From Schistocephalus solidus (lineage: Eukaryota > Platyhelminthes > Cestoda > Diphyllobothriidea > Diphyllobothriidae): a stretch of DNA of 64,000 bases. Position numbers and translations under genes: made by a program. Under the pieces are notes generated by a model. The model saw nothing but the letters and a program-made list of their open reading frames with translations. It did no database searches and was not told where the DNA came from. The DNA is taken from positions 1-64,000 of the forward strand of contig WEDG01001471.1 in NCBI GenBank assembly GCA_017591395.1, read 5' to 3'. Shown in pieces: positions 49,376 through 63,551 of the stretch (the stretch's first letter is position 1; each line of letters starts with the position of its first letter).

Positions 49376-52300
49376 AATTTAAGACTTTTTTCGTTTTGCT
49401 TTGCGTGCGCAACGCAAAAAAGTAAAATATTTTAGCACTTTACTTATTGAAAGTTTTGGGTACCACGCCCCTGAATTTCTTACTGATTAAGCAGACACAT
49501 GATGGATAAAGCCAGAAGCAGATAGAAAACGATTTATAACGACAATATTTCAATAAATGAATACAAAGGACGCTGCAAAAATGGTTTTCTGGTGTATAAA
49601 GCCTAAGAGATGCTGTTCCGTAAAACCCAAGGCAGTTAATCTGACCAGAATATTGTTGTAGTGGCCATGTTAAGACATTTAGAGTACGGTCGGAATGGTG
49701 GTATGCAATAAGGAATTTAAAGCTTATTTTATCAATTTACTGAATTTTACTGTTGAGCATTTGTTCTACTTGCGAATATTTTCTCAGTTATTTTCGCTTA
49801 ATGATTGTTTCGTACATTCTTTTAGCAAAATAAACATCTTATCGTTGTCCAAAGAAGCCAGTTGTGCAGAATATCGATTATTTTCCCGGTTCAGATGATA
49901 ACCAAAGGAAAGTAAGGATCATTGAAAGTGTGCCAATTGGTCAGTTACAGGCATCAAGGGCAAGAAAACCAAGCTAAAATTTTAAGAGGGCAGTTAACAG
50001 CCTTCAGCTGAAACTACTTCTAAAAATGTCAAAAAGCCACAAAGAAGCATTGAGATCAGGTAACCGAATTCGGAAGCATCGAGCAATTTATCTATTTTCG
50101 GAACATTTTCAATTACTGCTGTTCACAGCAGATTCAATGGCTAGGAATATGGTAAAAGCTTAAGATGGAGGATTTAGCTTATTGTTAAGAATTTGCCTTT
50201 TAAGGCGAATCTATTAAGTACGAAAGATACATAGGTTACATTTTGTTTACCGTGTATACTCTTCTTCCAGTAAGTTCGGATGAGGGGTATAAAACTTGAC
50301 ACAGAAGCGGAAAACAAAGTCCTTTCCATGAGTTATTTGCCGAATAAGGGGTCGCGTGTGATCAAGCCAACACTAAAAATGAAAACATAATTATAAATGG
50401 TATCCTATTTGCGAATGACAAAGCGTGAATTTTTGAATACTCCTGACAAACTTCTTAAATATTAATGTTTTTTGATGGAAGAAAGATCACCCTATTTTAT
50501 TAAATTTGAATTTTAACGGTACTATCCACATAAATATCCAGAGTTTCCTAGAATTATTTTAGAGGCCTTCTTTGCTTACACATAAAGTTTGTGGAGAACG
50601 CTTGTCAAACAGGTAAATACAACGAAGCATGCAAATTAATTTAAACTGTCTAGAAATACAATATTGAACAGTATTCATCTTTTAGATCCCCAAAAATGGA
50701 AATTGTGCTTTGCAAGGAACCTAATTGTATGGTTTGAATTTAAGGACTACTAAAATCAAGCATTCAATCATGATCCAGTTTCCTCCGTCAGTTGTCCGTA
50801 GTGATATCCCTAATGATCAGACGCTTAACTGTTCCCCGTAATTATAATGAAACCGCCTTGGAAACCCTAAAATTATAATGGCAATGTCACTATTGAGAAA
50901 ACTTACGCTTAGCAAACGATTTGGGAGGTCCTCAGGTTTATAAACATTGAGCATTTCAATAAGGAACCTGTCGTTGCGTGTACAGCATGAACGCTTTCCA
51001 GATAAATCAGGAAAATCTTTAGTAGCAAGTTACTCATAAAATTGGTTTTTTGAATAGTTTTTTTTGTTTTTGGTTATACTATTTATATACTATTTATATT
51101 TATTTTGGTTATACTATCTATCAGACCAAAACACAAAAACATGACACTAATAAAACCAAAGGTGTTAACTATAGGTTAGTTGTCACTCGCTCAGTCAAAC
51201 TTCGCGACGTTAATTTTCAAACCATTGTAGGGTGTTGGGTGATATCGAGTGAACTGTCAGTTATAGATCCGAATTTTTTGTTCCTAAAATACGCATCAAC
51301 TGTTTGCATACTAATGTTGAAACTTTGAATTTTGTTGAACAACGCAGAAAGACACATTTGTTAAATGCTACTGAAGTAGTTCCCATTAATTCCTGTAAAT
51401 TCGTAGTGAGTGATAATCGAAATGAGCTGTTATGCCAGTTATATAACCATCAAGTCAAACTTTCTTACTTGAAGTTTATGAAGACTCATAAAAACATCGT
51501 TCACATGTTAGGTAACAACCTCAGCAACTCTGACCTCTGTTTTATGCATCATTTACGTTTTCTTTCGTTTTTTTGTATTTTTGGTTAGAATAAATTGTTC
51601 TGAAAGGTGACACACATTTATTTAATTTATTTTGGCCTTTACTACTAGAAAAAGAGTTAGAGTAAATCAGTTTTTTATCGTTTCCGTTGCCAATAATAGT
51701 AGAAAGTTTGCCAAATGCAGATCGTATTTCCTTCGTTTCCATATCATCCTGATATCTTTACCGAATATTCATATTATTCACTTTTATTCAGTGGTTCGCA
51801 TAGAATCTGTAAAGTGCGCCGGTATGAAAATGCCCCAATAAGTGACATTGTGCAGCCCAAACTTTACAAAATTATATAATTCCCAAGTGAATAGAAAGTG
51901 GTGACTTTATAATGTCGTCTGCTTTCATTTATTGACACATGAGAAATAAAAATACTATTTAACGTGGGTGACTTTCTTTTTTACTTCGGCGTCCCAAAAT
52001 GCGAAAAGTGAGATAAATATATTTGAAAAAAGCTGCCTTATATGATATTATATCAGTTTAATTTAAATCAAAACCCAAATAAATATTTCGCCTAATCATG
52101 CCAAATTTTATCCCACAGGAACTTAAAAGAACTCGACAGGCCTGAATGCAAGTCAATTAAGTAGATACAATTATAATTATGGTATAATATATCAATTTTT
52201 AGTGCACTGTATTTATGAATATCCCAAGTTCGAAAGACATTTGCAGATATCAATAAATAAAAGCACCGTTCAAGATTTCTTACCCGAATTCCATCTTCGT

Positions 52301-52829
52301 TTACAAACTCAAGATCAAAATAGTCGGATTCCAAGATATTGAACCGTCTAATGACCTGCACATACAAGTCCGCGCCACTGGCATTGTGCTAAAATCATTC
52401 GAAAGAATTTTAGAAACGTAAAAATGCGTAAAATATGGAAAATAGCGTGTTTTCATACTGTTTTGCAATATAAAATGCCTACTTGGCTTCAGTTATTTAA
52501 CAAGATACTGTCTTTTTATATGAGGTTCACAGATTTTTAATTCTGTTTTTTAAGGTGCGGGTAGAATATAAATATTCCATAGCCCAAGCTACTTTGTTTT
52601 GCAAGGGACACTTTTGTTCTTCCAAGTTGTATAAGTACCTATGTTTCTACGAACATTAATCCATAAAAAATAAGATCAAGTAGTTTTAAAGTAATTAACT
52701 ATAATCTTAACAGAAGCATGGAAAACATACCATGGCATATTTTCTAGACTGTAATGGTTGTTTGTCTTCATATTATAATGATGCATTAAGTCTCGACAAA
52801 AACATGTGAATATGGTAGGTAGGCGCTTG
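49376..52829. other. Very AT-rich stretch without supported features
   Basis: 3.4 kb with only short Phe/Lys/Asn/Ile-rich frames typical of AT-rich non-coding DNA. No LINE motif, SINE body or RNA gene is seen. Confidence 0.45.
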
Positions 52830-53140
52830 GTTACAGGACGCGTTCATCTCGTTGTGCTTTGGGGCTCGAAAATGAGACACAAAGCCTAATGGGATGAGTG
52901 AGTTCTATAACCGATCAGTGGGCGCCCACCTACCATTGGTAATATGCACGATCGAAACTGGCAAGACAACGAGCCCGTGGCTTAATTGTTAAGGGCGTTG
53001 GACATCTGATAAATAAGTAATGGCTTCAAGCCTCAGGTAAAGCACCATCTGCAGTTGGGTATGGCTGGCTGCGGATGGCTTTTAAGCCAGAAATTTCCCT
53101 TTCAGTCTCCTTTGTCTTTGTTCGTTATGTCACTCTACAT
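52830..53140 (+). repeat. Old, near full-length copy of the tRNA-derived SINE
   Basis: It aligns collinearly with 25,146-25,440. The 5' part has TTGGGGCTCGAAAATGAGAC against GGGCTCTAGTCCGAG, then CGATCAGTGGGCGCCCAC and GGCAAGACAACGAGCCCGTG. A degenerate A box (GTGGCTTAATTGTTAAGGG) and a degraded B-box position follow. The tail is GTTGGGTATGGCTGGCTGCG ... AAGCCAGAAATTTCCC ... CCTTTGTCTTTGTTCG. It is more diverged than the 25-kb copies and lacks a (TA)n tail. Confidence 0.75.
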
Positions 53141-54765
53141 GTGAACATATTTAGATACAGATGTCTCGTTTAAATATGCAACATATTATTTAAAAACTCT
53201 GGGCTATTTTGTTGCTATATGCATAGAAGTTTCAAAAAAGTTCTAAGATTGCATTTGCAAGTGACCGCGATAACTCGACCATGCTTCCAGAGTAACGAAA
53301 TAATGCTCGGCAGAAAACTCATATGCACAAATGAAAAAATAGGCTCTTCGTTATTATCTTTAAATGTTATATTAAAAAGAAAAAATGCATATTCTATCTT
53401 TTACATATTTATCCCATCAGCAGTTGTATGGGTTCTCCTGCTTTTTTTAATATAGGCTCCATCAGTCGAATGTAATTGTGTCTTCTGGTTTGCCCCTGAA
53501 TAGCAAACGTCACGCATGGATAATCGAATATATGAGTTACTTTACTTATATTATAGACATGTGTTAAAACTCTTTAATTCAACTTTATTTGGCTTTCTAG
53601 TTTTAGTCAATCGAAACGTTATCTTCAAAGAAACCCTAACCAAAGTTAAACCCAACACCGATATTTTTATGCAAATATTGACTACTTTTTCAATAAACAA
53701 TAATAACGTACGGTCATCATGATTGCTTGTAGACTAGGTACACGCTGTCACAAATTATACTGCAGGGAAGTATTTTTAAATCCAAAGGGACAATTTCGCT
53801 AAATTATATAACATTCAATAAAATCATCCTTAAAAATCTAGACAGGAACTGCTTCAATTTTTATCAAGTACTGACATCCGTTGCGTTTTATTGCGCCGGG
53901 TTTAAGTGTTTTTGTTTTAGGTTAAGTCAGGTATTTAAGGGAAAATAGTAAACTAGGTGATAGGGTTAACCTTCTATTTTGTTTAGATACCGCAAATTTC
54001 AAGACAATTTCAAAAAACCCGAATCAAATGAGCCACATGACATTCGACTCCTTAACAAAAATGTTTATGTTATTCAGAAAGCTGTGCCTCTAAGTGTGTC
54101 AAATATTATAATTCAGATTATCCATAATATTAATCTCATACGATTAAACTGAAGAAGTTAGGGTCCAAGAAAACGTTTTCCCATCCTGGCAGATATTATA
54201 ATGTTATTTTGAAAAATGACAATAACGTACCTGTCATCTAAAGGTAATAGATAAATAGCAGTCCAAATTTAAAGCGATTTGGCAAGCCAAAAAGCTGAAC
54301 ATCTTTTCAAAAATGTGAATGGTTTCGACGTTCTACAATATACATTAACTAATATTACGTTCTTTTTAAAAAAACGTAAAATATCAAAATATATAAAATC
54401 AGCTAATTTGGTCTGTGTGTAATAATCCAAACGGTTAAAAAAATCAAAGGTGGATTTCAACATTAACAACACAATAAACGTACGGGAAGGTGGACGGTGT
54501 GGACGGTATCATCCAAGTGAACGATGCGCGTGTTTAAACTTTTCTGTTTTCTTTCACCGTCAGCATTTTCTGTGTTCTCTACCCAGTCAAGCGTACGGCT
54601 TTGGTTCATCTCATTCCAGTGCGGCTATAGGTGAAACGGCAAAATCATGAATATCAAACTGATCCTAAGGAAAACCGATTTAAAAATTATACATTATAAA
54701 GATGTAAACACAAACATTTTTCCAAAATCAAGAAGGACAATCTGGAACCTCATGATTGTGAGAAT
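53141..54765. other. AT-rich stretch without supported features
   Basis: Short frames only; a GC-richer patch at 54,480-54,650 is unexplained. Confidence 0.4.
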
Positions 54766-56597
<1,832 letters not shown>

Positions 56598-56930
56598 AAT
56601 AAATGGAGGCATTGAAACAACCCAATTCTCCAGGACCACACAATGTCCTACACAAGCATGACAAAAAACGTCCCGTATAATCTTTATAATGCTATCACTG
56701 ATCCTTTTAAATTCATTTAACAACGGAACACGTCCTTGAGGTTGAAAGCTGGTGCGTAAAACTCTCCTGTACAAAGGCATTATCCGGCAGTCGAATAATC
56801 ACAGACCCAGGAGTTTGACAGGAGTACTCGCAAAAGTCATAGAGCTTTCATTTTATTTTATTGATGGAAATAGGCAAGATCCTTCAGTACCTTATTTGCA
56901 GTATCCACAGGAACCATGTGGGTTGCTCTG
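56598..56930 (+). pseudogene. CR1-like LINE fragment, RT fingers region
   Basis: Conceptual translation across several frames gives NSPGPHNVLHKHDKKRP, then an RP.GWK segment and YKG, then NHRPRSLTGVLAKVIE. These match the order SPGPDN ... LP..WK ... P.YKGG ... NYRPVSLTSV..KVME at the start of CR1/Jockey-clade reverse transcriptases. At least three frameshifts and several stops make it a dead fragment of about 330 bases. The palm domain does not follow; DNA downstream belongs to the antisense element at 56,990. Confidence 0.6.
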
Positions 56931-56937
56931 ATTCAAA

Positions 56938-56960
56938 AAGGATCATAAAATATGATCCTT
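56938..56960. other. Perfect 10-bp hairpin at a LINE-LINE junction
   Basis: AAGGATCATA and TATGATCCTT flank a 3-base AAA loop. It lies between the plus-strand RT fragment ending near 56,930 and the 3' end of the minus-strand LINE beginning near 56,990. Confidence 0.5.
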
Positions 56961-56989
56961 GGGCTTGAGTCTCAAAATTAAAGTTTAAG

Positions 56990-58345
56990 TCATTATCGCT
57001 TCGTTTCAGTTTGGTTCATAAATCTATGGTGGGTTTTGTATACCTTTACAGCGATGGTGCCATCAAAATCTTTATGAGGAGAGCATTTTATGATTTGGCC
57101 ACTATGACAAAGAAGGAGAACTTTTTCATATTAGTCTTGCCGAAAGAACACACAGTTTCAATGGGTGAACTTGAAGATGGTTTGTGGTAGCAAATTTAAA
57201 AGGTTCCTCAAAAGGCAAGCAACAATCCAGTCTCTTCACAATGCAATATGCTTGTAGGAGCACTTCATCATTTTTTCCAATAACTAACAAAAAAGATTAA
57301 GATTTTTTGAGCGTGTTGCATATGGCAAGAAAATTTTGAATCTGCACCCCTTTGGTGGCTCCTTTGAACTCCTTCGACTATTCCGGCTTTTAACGGTCCA
57401 TGGTCTCCATGCTTGTACGGCATATTACGAATGCGGCCTCACGAACGTTTCGAAAATCATGGCTAATATATCTTCATCAAAATACATTATGTCTCTCCAT
57501 ATAGCGTACATGGCGTTCTTCGCAACTCTCGAGCAATGAGATGGCGGTTTTAAGTACTTAGTCATCACCATACTGAGGTTATTTTAAGTTTCTACGTTTT
57601 TCAAGGCTACACCGTTTACAATGTAGCTTCTTTTGTTGATTGATCTGGCTGGGTTGCCTAGGCAAACTAGTGTACACTTTTTGACGTTAAACCGCGGAAA
57701 CCAACGATTCGACCACTCTGCCAAACGATAGGTAGGCTTCGTTGATGACACATTTACCATCATTATAAGAGATCATCTGGAAAATCTGCATAGTGTTAAT
57801 TACTCAATGGTACACCAGTTTTCCACAGAATGGTTACGCGGACGATAATCTGAATAAGGAGAGCAATCACACTTCGCTCACTGGCAGAGTAGTGTCAATA
57901 CCATACTCAAGCGAGCAAAAACTCGCTGTTCTGATAAAGAACGTCACAAACCGAAATAAGTTATTATTCAAAAAATTTTCTAACAATGGCCATCCTATAT
58001 GTTTTGTGCATCTATCCATGAGACGATAAGATTTAAAAGAAAAGGACAAGGAACTAGGCATCAGGTATTAACTGGAAAGCAACGGCTTTCAGTTGGGCCC
58101 TCTTATTTATAACGGATCTGGCATTCAGTATTATGACATCAAGCGTATTTCGAGTATCCAAACTATGGTTATCGTTATTTATCAAAAAATTGAGGTAAAT
58201 AATTAAGTTGGAAGTTATTGTGGTTTGGAGGGTAAATGCCAACTGCGCCAGAAATTTTGGTTTAAGAAACGTCATAAGCAAAATGCTGAGAGGGATATCT
58301 AAAAGGTGTAGGAATATAACTTTCCGGTATCGAACCACCATAGGG
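56990..58345 (-). pseudogene. CR1-like LINE with internal deletion (EN start joined to RT end)
   Basis: Reading the minus strand from 58,341, a frame leads into LDVIILNARSVINKRAQLKA (58,143-58,057 region), the start of an APE-type endonuclease (N.(A/Q)S....K...L). Further EN-like sequence with a degenerate SETWLH-type segment follows to about 57,850. Without the EN catalytic core or most of the RT, the sequence then becomes RT C-terminal: LAEWSNRWFPRFNVKKCT (57,727-57,668), a degenerate MYFDEDILAMIFETFVRPH segment near 57,440-57,500, and the tail HPLKLCVLSARL (near 57,172-57,137). An intact EN plus RT needs about 2.6 kb, so over 1 kb is missing inside. Multiple stops and frameshifts make it dead. 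Confidence 0.65.
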
Positions 58346-59689
58346 GTTGAGACCGGGATATGCCTGTTGGTAGTTAAAACGAAATGGAGGAAATTAGATG
58401 GAAAACAGAGGCTAATGGGAGAGGGTAAGCAGCTATAAGAATTAAGTGCTGGATAGTTGGGTCTTGTATATCAGTTACCATGGTTAGGTTTATTTTCCTG
58501 TTGGAGAGGCTTGGGTAGTTTTGGAGAAGGTAGTATGCGATTAGTAAGAAATGCGCTAGTTTGCTTTTCGGTCTGGGTTGGATTTACGTCATATGGACAA
58601 CATGCTTTAGGTGATTTAATTGGGAATATCAGATGACCCGTGGGGTTGTGGGATGAGCTAGTTTGTGGAGGGTTAAATAAGTTGTCCTTAAATTGAGATG
58701 ATAGCAGATTTGTATTTAAAGTACGTTATTTATGCGGAGTGGCTCAGGAAATTTAACGGAGAGGCCTGGAGAACGGCGTTCAATAGGGTAAGCCGTCAGT
58801 CTAAGTGCTTAGACGGTATAAATGCTTTATACAGGGTTGTGGATATTACAGGGGAGCTGAAAGCACAAGAAAATGCATGAATCGGTCGTTGGGAAAATGA
58901 AGTAGAAGTTGAGAGGGAGGGTTGATCAAACAGGACATTTGAGGAGATGAATTACCCTGTGAGTTTAGGGTTTTGGAAAAACGACAAAACTTGTGAATAT
59001 TCGGTTAAGAATTTGATGATATATTTGACCGGAAAGACACATTTATTCGCTCCATTGGTGTAAGCTCTCGGCAAAGGAAAGATTTTATCATTTACACATA
59101 GCAAAATGAGCGACCTCGTTGAGCAAAGATTATGTCCACCTCAATTGGTTAAAAAACAATAAACTAAGATAGGAGGATTCAAGCTACAAAAAGACGGCGT
59201 TTTTCTTCCACTATTTTGTAGTTGAAACCACCAGAGTACAAAAAGTCCATAGTAACGTCAGCTGAGCGCCTGTGTATGGGAGCTTTTTTAGGGGAAAATT
59301 ATGATAACGTTTCTGTCTGTCAAAAGCCTTGCTGGCGACACCGTGAACAAGCGAGTCGAGAGTTCTGCATTCCTGCGAGGGAATATCAGATATGTTACCA
59401 TCGAACAGGTTACCGAGTATAGATAAAATAGATCCAAACTTCATCGTGAATTCATTGCATTTCTGTAAAGCCAACAGATCTAACTGAGTCAATGTTGAGA
59501 CTGCTGGGTGTATTCAAGCAAAGTTTTGATCCAGAGACAAGTATAGTTCCCCCTATTGTTAATGACAAACACCACAAGTGTGTGCAGTTGATAAAGGGTT
59601 ATTAATGTGAAAACTTTATCAACGGTTAAGCAAATAACGTCAGCAAGTAACGAAGGGATAAGTTAAAATTTTGAGATTTCCTTTAACTT
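58346..59689. other. Unassigned, probably LINE 5' sequence and spacer
   Basis: 58,346-58,930 on the minus strand could be the 5' region of the preceding LINE, but I see no ORF1 hallmark. Frames at 58,698-58,880 plus and 59,211-59,492 minus have no recognisable domain. Confidence 0.3.
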
Positions 59690-60945
59690 TCACTAAGCCC
59701 GGAAGCCATATGTTTGGCCATCAAGGCTCTTGAATCTCCATGTCTTGATGTCCTTCCTAGCTATCAGCCACCTAGGCCAGACCAACTCGGAGACGACCAT
59801 CTCTTTGAAAAAATTTGGGAAGTTCTTCAATCGACCTAATGATATGATTATGATCGGCTTCAACGCACCAGGAATTACCTGGAGACCTGTTCTAATGTCG
59901 TGCCCGAAATTGACTTCTGATTATGGTTTTTTGGAAAAAAACCTTGAAGGTGCTCCTCACGCAACGTGTCCTGTTCCCAACCAGAACACGCGAAGGACAA
60001 AGAGTTTATTATCTTGACCTGGTTTTTACGAACACATCACGCCGTATAATTCAGAATAATTCAGTATATATCGACGAGATCATTCCCTTATTCTCCGTTT
60101 TACCTTACAAAGACAAGGAAGATAAAAACGTTTTGCGAGGTAATTTCAACGAGATGCGAGCCGAATTAATTGACCTCGACTGGACCCCAATATTTTCCGG
60201 CAGTGTGAGCGAAGATTAGGAGATGTTCTGCATGCTCTTCTGCAGCTCATCAACAACCATTGCCCACTGACGCGGGTCCATCAGAACTAACGCCTTGGGT
60301 GGATAGGTAGCAACCTGAAAATGTAAAAAAATAGGAAACATAAATTGCTGAGAAAATACTGCGAGTCTAAACAAGAAACACATTTTAACATTTATAAAAC
60401 ATAGGGAAACAAACTACGAAGCCAAATCCTTAAAACGTATCGGGAATTTTAGAAGACCTTACTACAAAAGGCAATGCAGAATCAAAGTTGGTCTACAGTC
60501 ATCTCTGCAGATGCGCAAGGAATATGCATCGAATTCTGATACTTAAGACTACCGCGGGCATCGAAATTACTGAAAACGGGAACAAAACCGAGATCTTTCC
60601 ACAGTTCTTCCGCTCCGCCTACACGAAGGACGCAAGTTTCCTTCATCCCTCCGCGGAGGACCTGTAAAATCCAAGCATTAGCCACATTCTGCTTTCAAAA
60701 CTCTGATCCGAAGGGAATTAAGGGAATTAAGTGAGTCGAAATCTCCAGGAACGGATGAGATTACACCAAAGTTTCGCAAAGAACTCGCCAGTAATCTTTC
60801 AAGGCTCATTAGACTCCGGCTCATTTGACTCTGGAAACTGGCGAATATAATTACGTACACAAAAGCAGGAGCCTGGTGTCGGTGAGAAATTACAGCCAAA
60901 AAATGTGACATACATAAAAAACAAGGTTATTAAGAAATTATATTT
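59690..60945 (+). pseudogene. CR1-like LINE A, first part: endonuclease end and RT start
   Basis: The endonuclease C-terminal half is readable: YQPPRPDQLGDDHLFEKIWE (from 59,763), MIMIGFNAPGITW (59,842-59,880; family consensus GDFNAP, so the Asp codon is lost) and, after a frameshift near 59,930, TRTREGQRVYYLDLVFTN. A linker with frameshifts follows. The reverse transcriptase begins at SPGTDEITPKFRKELASNLS (60,743-60,802), and the sequence breaks off inside the NYRPVSLTS..KVMEKI segment near 60,945. The element resumes at 62,605 after about 1.65 kb of antisense LINE. N-terminal endonuclease sequence before 59,690 is not recognisable. Confidence 0.75.
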
Positions 60946-62600
60946 GGTAAGCGCCGGAAAGGCACTGTCAAAACAAATATAAGTAACGAAATAAAATTAG
61001 GACAGTGTGCAGATAAAATGTACAAATATTTAATAATGCAGGCAGAACTTGTCCTGTCATGGCAATATTAAGGTTATGTTTTGAAATTAATTGCGAACTA
61101 GAAAATAGGGAGGGAAAACTTTTATACCTTGAAAATGAGTCCAGTGTTCAACAGGCCCCCATTTTCGAAAAAAAGAAGGAGGAAAACTGCTTAAGAAAAT
61201 AAGGTCAAGATGTAAAGTAGGCTGATACTCCGGTAGTATTTAAGAATGAGATAATGAAACGTCGATAGAGTTGGTTCTTGATCACTGAGGTGCATGAAAC
61301 AACATCTTTCGAAAAAGACGTCAATGGACTTTAGTCCTCAGCATCTTTGGATCCAGAATTGAATACTTATGCTTGTAAGTATCCAACGAAACGCCAACAT
61401 GTAAGATTGTGTACGTCCGAATGTGTAAACCGAATTACGTCGTCTTTGAAAGACTGGTGGTACAAGGAGACATCGGGATTCCTAAGGGACTCGAGGTAGA
61501 GAAATTAGTTTTAATAAGGTCCCTTAAATTCCCAATGGTCCTTTCTCCAAGCCATGGAGAAAACTGCTCGGAAAAGATGAGGAAAATAAAAGCTTAAAAG
61601 CATCATTTTTAAGATAAATATGCAGTCTTCGCTTGAATGCAGATAGACTTGTTAACGAACTTACTTTAATTGGCAAGTTATTACAAAGAAAGCTATACCT
61701 AGAAGCAAAGAATAGAGAGCGCTAGCATGTGGAGGATGCAAGAGGATGTATAATTAGGGCAGAATTTCGTAGGTTATAAGAAAGATGAACTGGGTTAATT
61801 ACAGAAATTATGGGAAGATTTGAGCTATTTTTTAAGTCGAAAAAGGAGAAAAAGCCGGCTTCTGATCTCCTGATCCAAAGAAACTTTAGCTTTGTTGGCT
61901 GGCATCTTGTTGAGTAGGAAGGATTTAAAAGAGTCGGATACAGGAGTTGTTTCGTGAAATTTGTTTGGACATTTTAAACTTTGAACGACTAGATTCGTGC
62001 ATTAAACCGAAGAATGGAAAGTGAAATTCAAGAATGGGAAGGACAAACAGAAGATAAAGTCTTCATTAAATTTCAGGAAGGTATAAATTATAAGAAATAA
62101 AGCTGCAAATATGAGCAGCTTTGGCCATCATTCTATCGGCATAAGGTGAAAGATCTAACTTATTGGTGTAGCGTTAACCCAAGTCCATGATGGAGGAACA
62201 TTTAGTCATAGGGCAACCTTTAAAAATAACTGGTTGCAGCAGCCTTACAGTCCCGAAGCACACGTAGCGATATTTAGACGGTGAGAACCACATTAGCCAT
62301 TTGGAACTCTTCACTGAAAGAGCGTCTTAGTTCGAATAAATTTGACCTAGGCATCGTTCGGTCGTAGACTTAGAGAAGGCATACACGCATTTGAGGTCAT
62401 CAGCATCAATTTAATAGATTGATAATGTTTAACTATCTGTGAAATATCGTTTATGTAAAGTAAGAACAACAAAGGACCTAACACGGTACCTTAAAAGGCA
62501 CCAATAACAATGGGGGTAGCAATTTAGTATGAGGACCCCACTTATAGAGAGGATAATTAAAAGAGAATTGATGTAATTCTTAAAGACTCGTTATTCCTTA
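60946..62600 (-). mobile_element. Antisense CR1/L2-like LINE B inserted in LINE A
   Basis: On the minus strand, 5' to 3', this is the 3' half of another LINE. It has the RT box GTVLGPLLFLLYIN (62,490-62,449), ADDLKC (about 62,408-62,387, catalytic Asp pair kept), GTVRLLQPV near 62,250, YADDLK-downstream thumb sequence to about 61,830, and the C-terminal tail (RRSLFFASRYSFLCNNLP; SLSAFKRRLHIYLKN near 61,600). A 3' untranslated region ends GGCGCTTACCAAATATAATT near 60,945. In-frame stops (one directly before GTVLGP) make it inactive. The 5' truncation at about 62,600 lies within the RT, consistent with incomplete target-primed reverse transcription into LINE A. Confidence 0.75.
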
Positions 62601-62604
62601 TCTA

Positions 62605-63550
62605 AACTGTCAACAGGGCTTCCGAAATGAAGATCGTGCCTGACTAATTTGCTACAATTTCGACAGAGCTGTACCTAGCTCTTGAAGAGAGGCACGTGGT
62701 TCACCTCATCTTCAATGACTTTTAAACGGTATTGGACACTGTGCAACACCAAAGGCTGTTTTACAAACTAAAATGAACAAAAATCGGCGATGACATGCTC
62801 AAATGGATTGAAAGCTTCCTCGTTGGACGCCACCAGGTTGTTTGCATTGTCCAAGAGAGGTAAATGTCTGCTGTGGTCCACAGTGGGACTCCCCATGGTT
62901 CAGAACTAGGAAAAATTATGTTCTGACTTTACGTGAATGATTGCGTCAGAGACTTAGACTGGGAAGTAGCAATGTTTGCTGACAATATAAAAATTTGGAA
63001 TGAAATCCGGAGCTCTGTTGACGAAGATAGACTAAAGACCAGTATAAACCAGTTACCGGAGTGGTCAAGCCATTGGCTTTTGCGGTTCAACGCCGATAAG
63101 TGAACAATACTACGCTTTGGTAACTTATACAGATCCGCTGACAGTAGAAGCTACTTTCTCAACGGTAAAGACTTAAAAGACGTAGGAAACCAAAACGAAA
63201 TATGTGTGCTGACGATCACGACTTTTAAATTACCCTCTTACTGCTCAAGAGTGGCTAGCAGCACAATGTCTGCGTTGCACGCCATCAGGAAAGCCATTTT
63301 ATATTTCGATGAATATCGCTTCGCTAAGAGTTTTGGAACATTTGTGAGGCCGCATGTGGAATATGCTATACCAGCCTAGAGACCCTAGACAGTTAAAGAT
63401 CAGTACTGTCTCGAAGAAGTACAAAGGGGACCCACGAAAATGGTTAAGGGTCAAAGCACCTTGGCATACGCAACCCTCCTAACAAATCTCAATCTTTTCC
63501 CTTTGAGTTATAGGAAAATGCACGGTTATCTCCTACAGATGTCCCACATT
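62605..63550 (+). pseudogene. CR1-like LINE A, second part: RT palm to C-terminus
   Basis: It picks up LINE A where part one stops, at a degenerate Q.GFR..RSCLTNLLQF segment (62,610-62,670). Then follow the motif A region (F.DF...LDTVQHQRL, 62,705-62,760), the variant GTPHGSELG in place of GVPQGSVLGP (62,888-62,914), LYVNDCVRDL, and the motif C variant MFADNIKIW (62,970-62,998) in which the second catalytic Asp is Asn. Next come WSSHWLLRFNADK (63,061-63,099), FGTFVRPHVEYAIPA (63,331-63,375) and TNLNLFPLSYRKMHGYLLQM (63,482-63,541). Stops and the loss of catalytic residues make it dead. It is cut at about 63,550 by another antisense LINE. Confidence 0.8.
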
Positions 63551-63551
63551 G

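Noticed and set aside
57030..57060. Plus-strand YSDGAIKIF as an RT YADD motif
   Set aside because: The opposite strand reads as a CR1 C-terminal tail in the correct order with its neighbours, so the plus-strand resemblance is chance.
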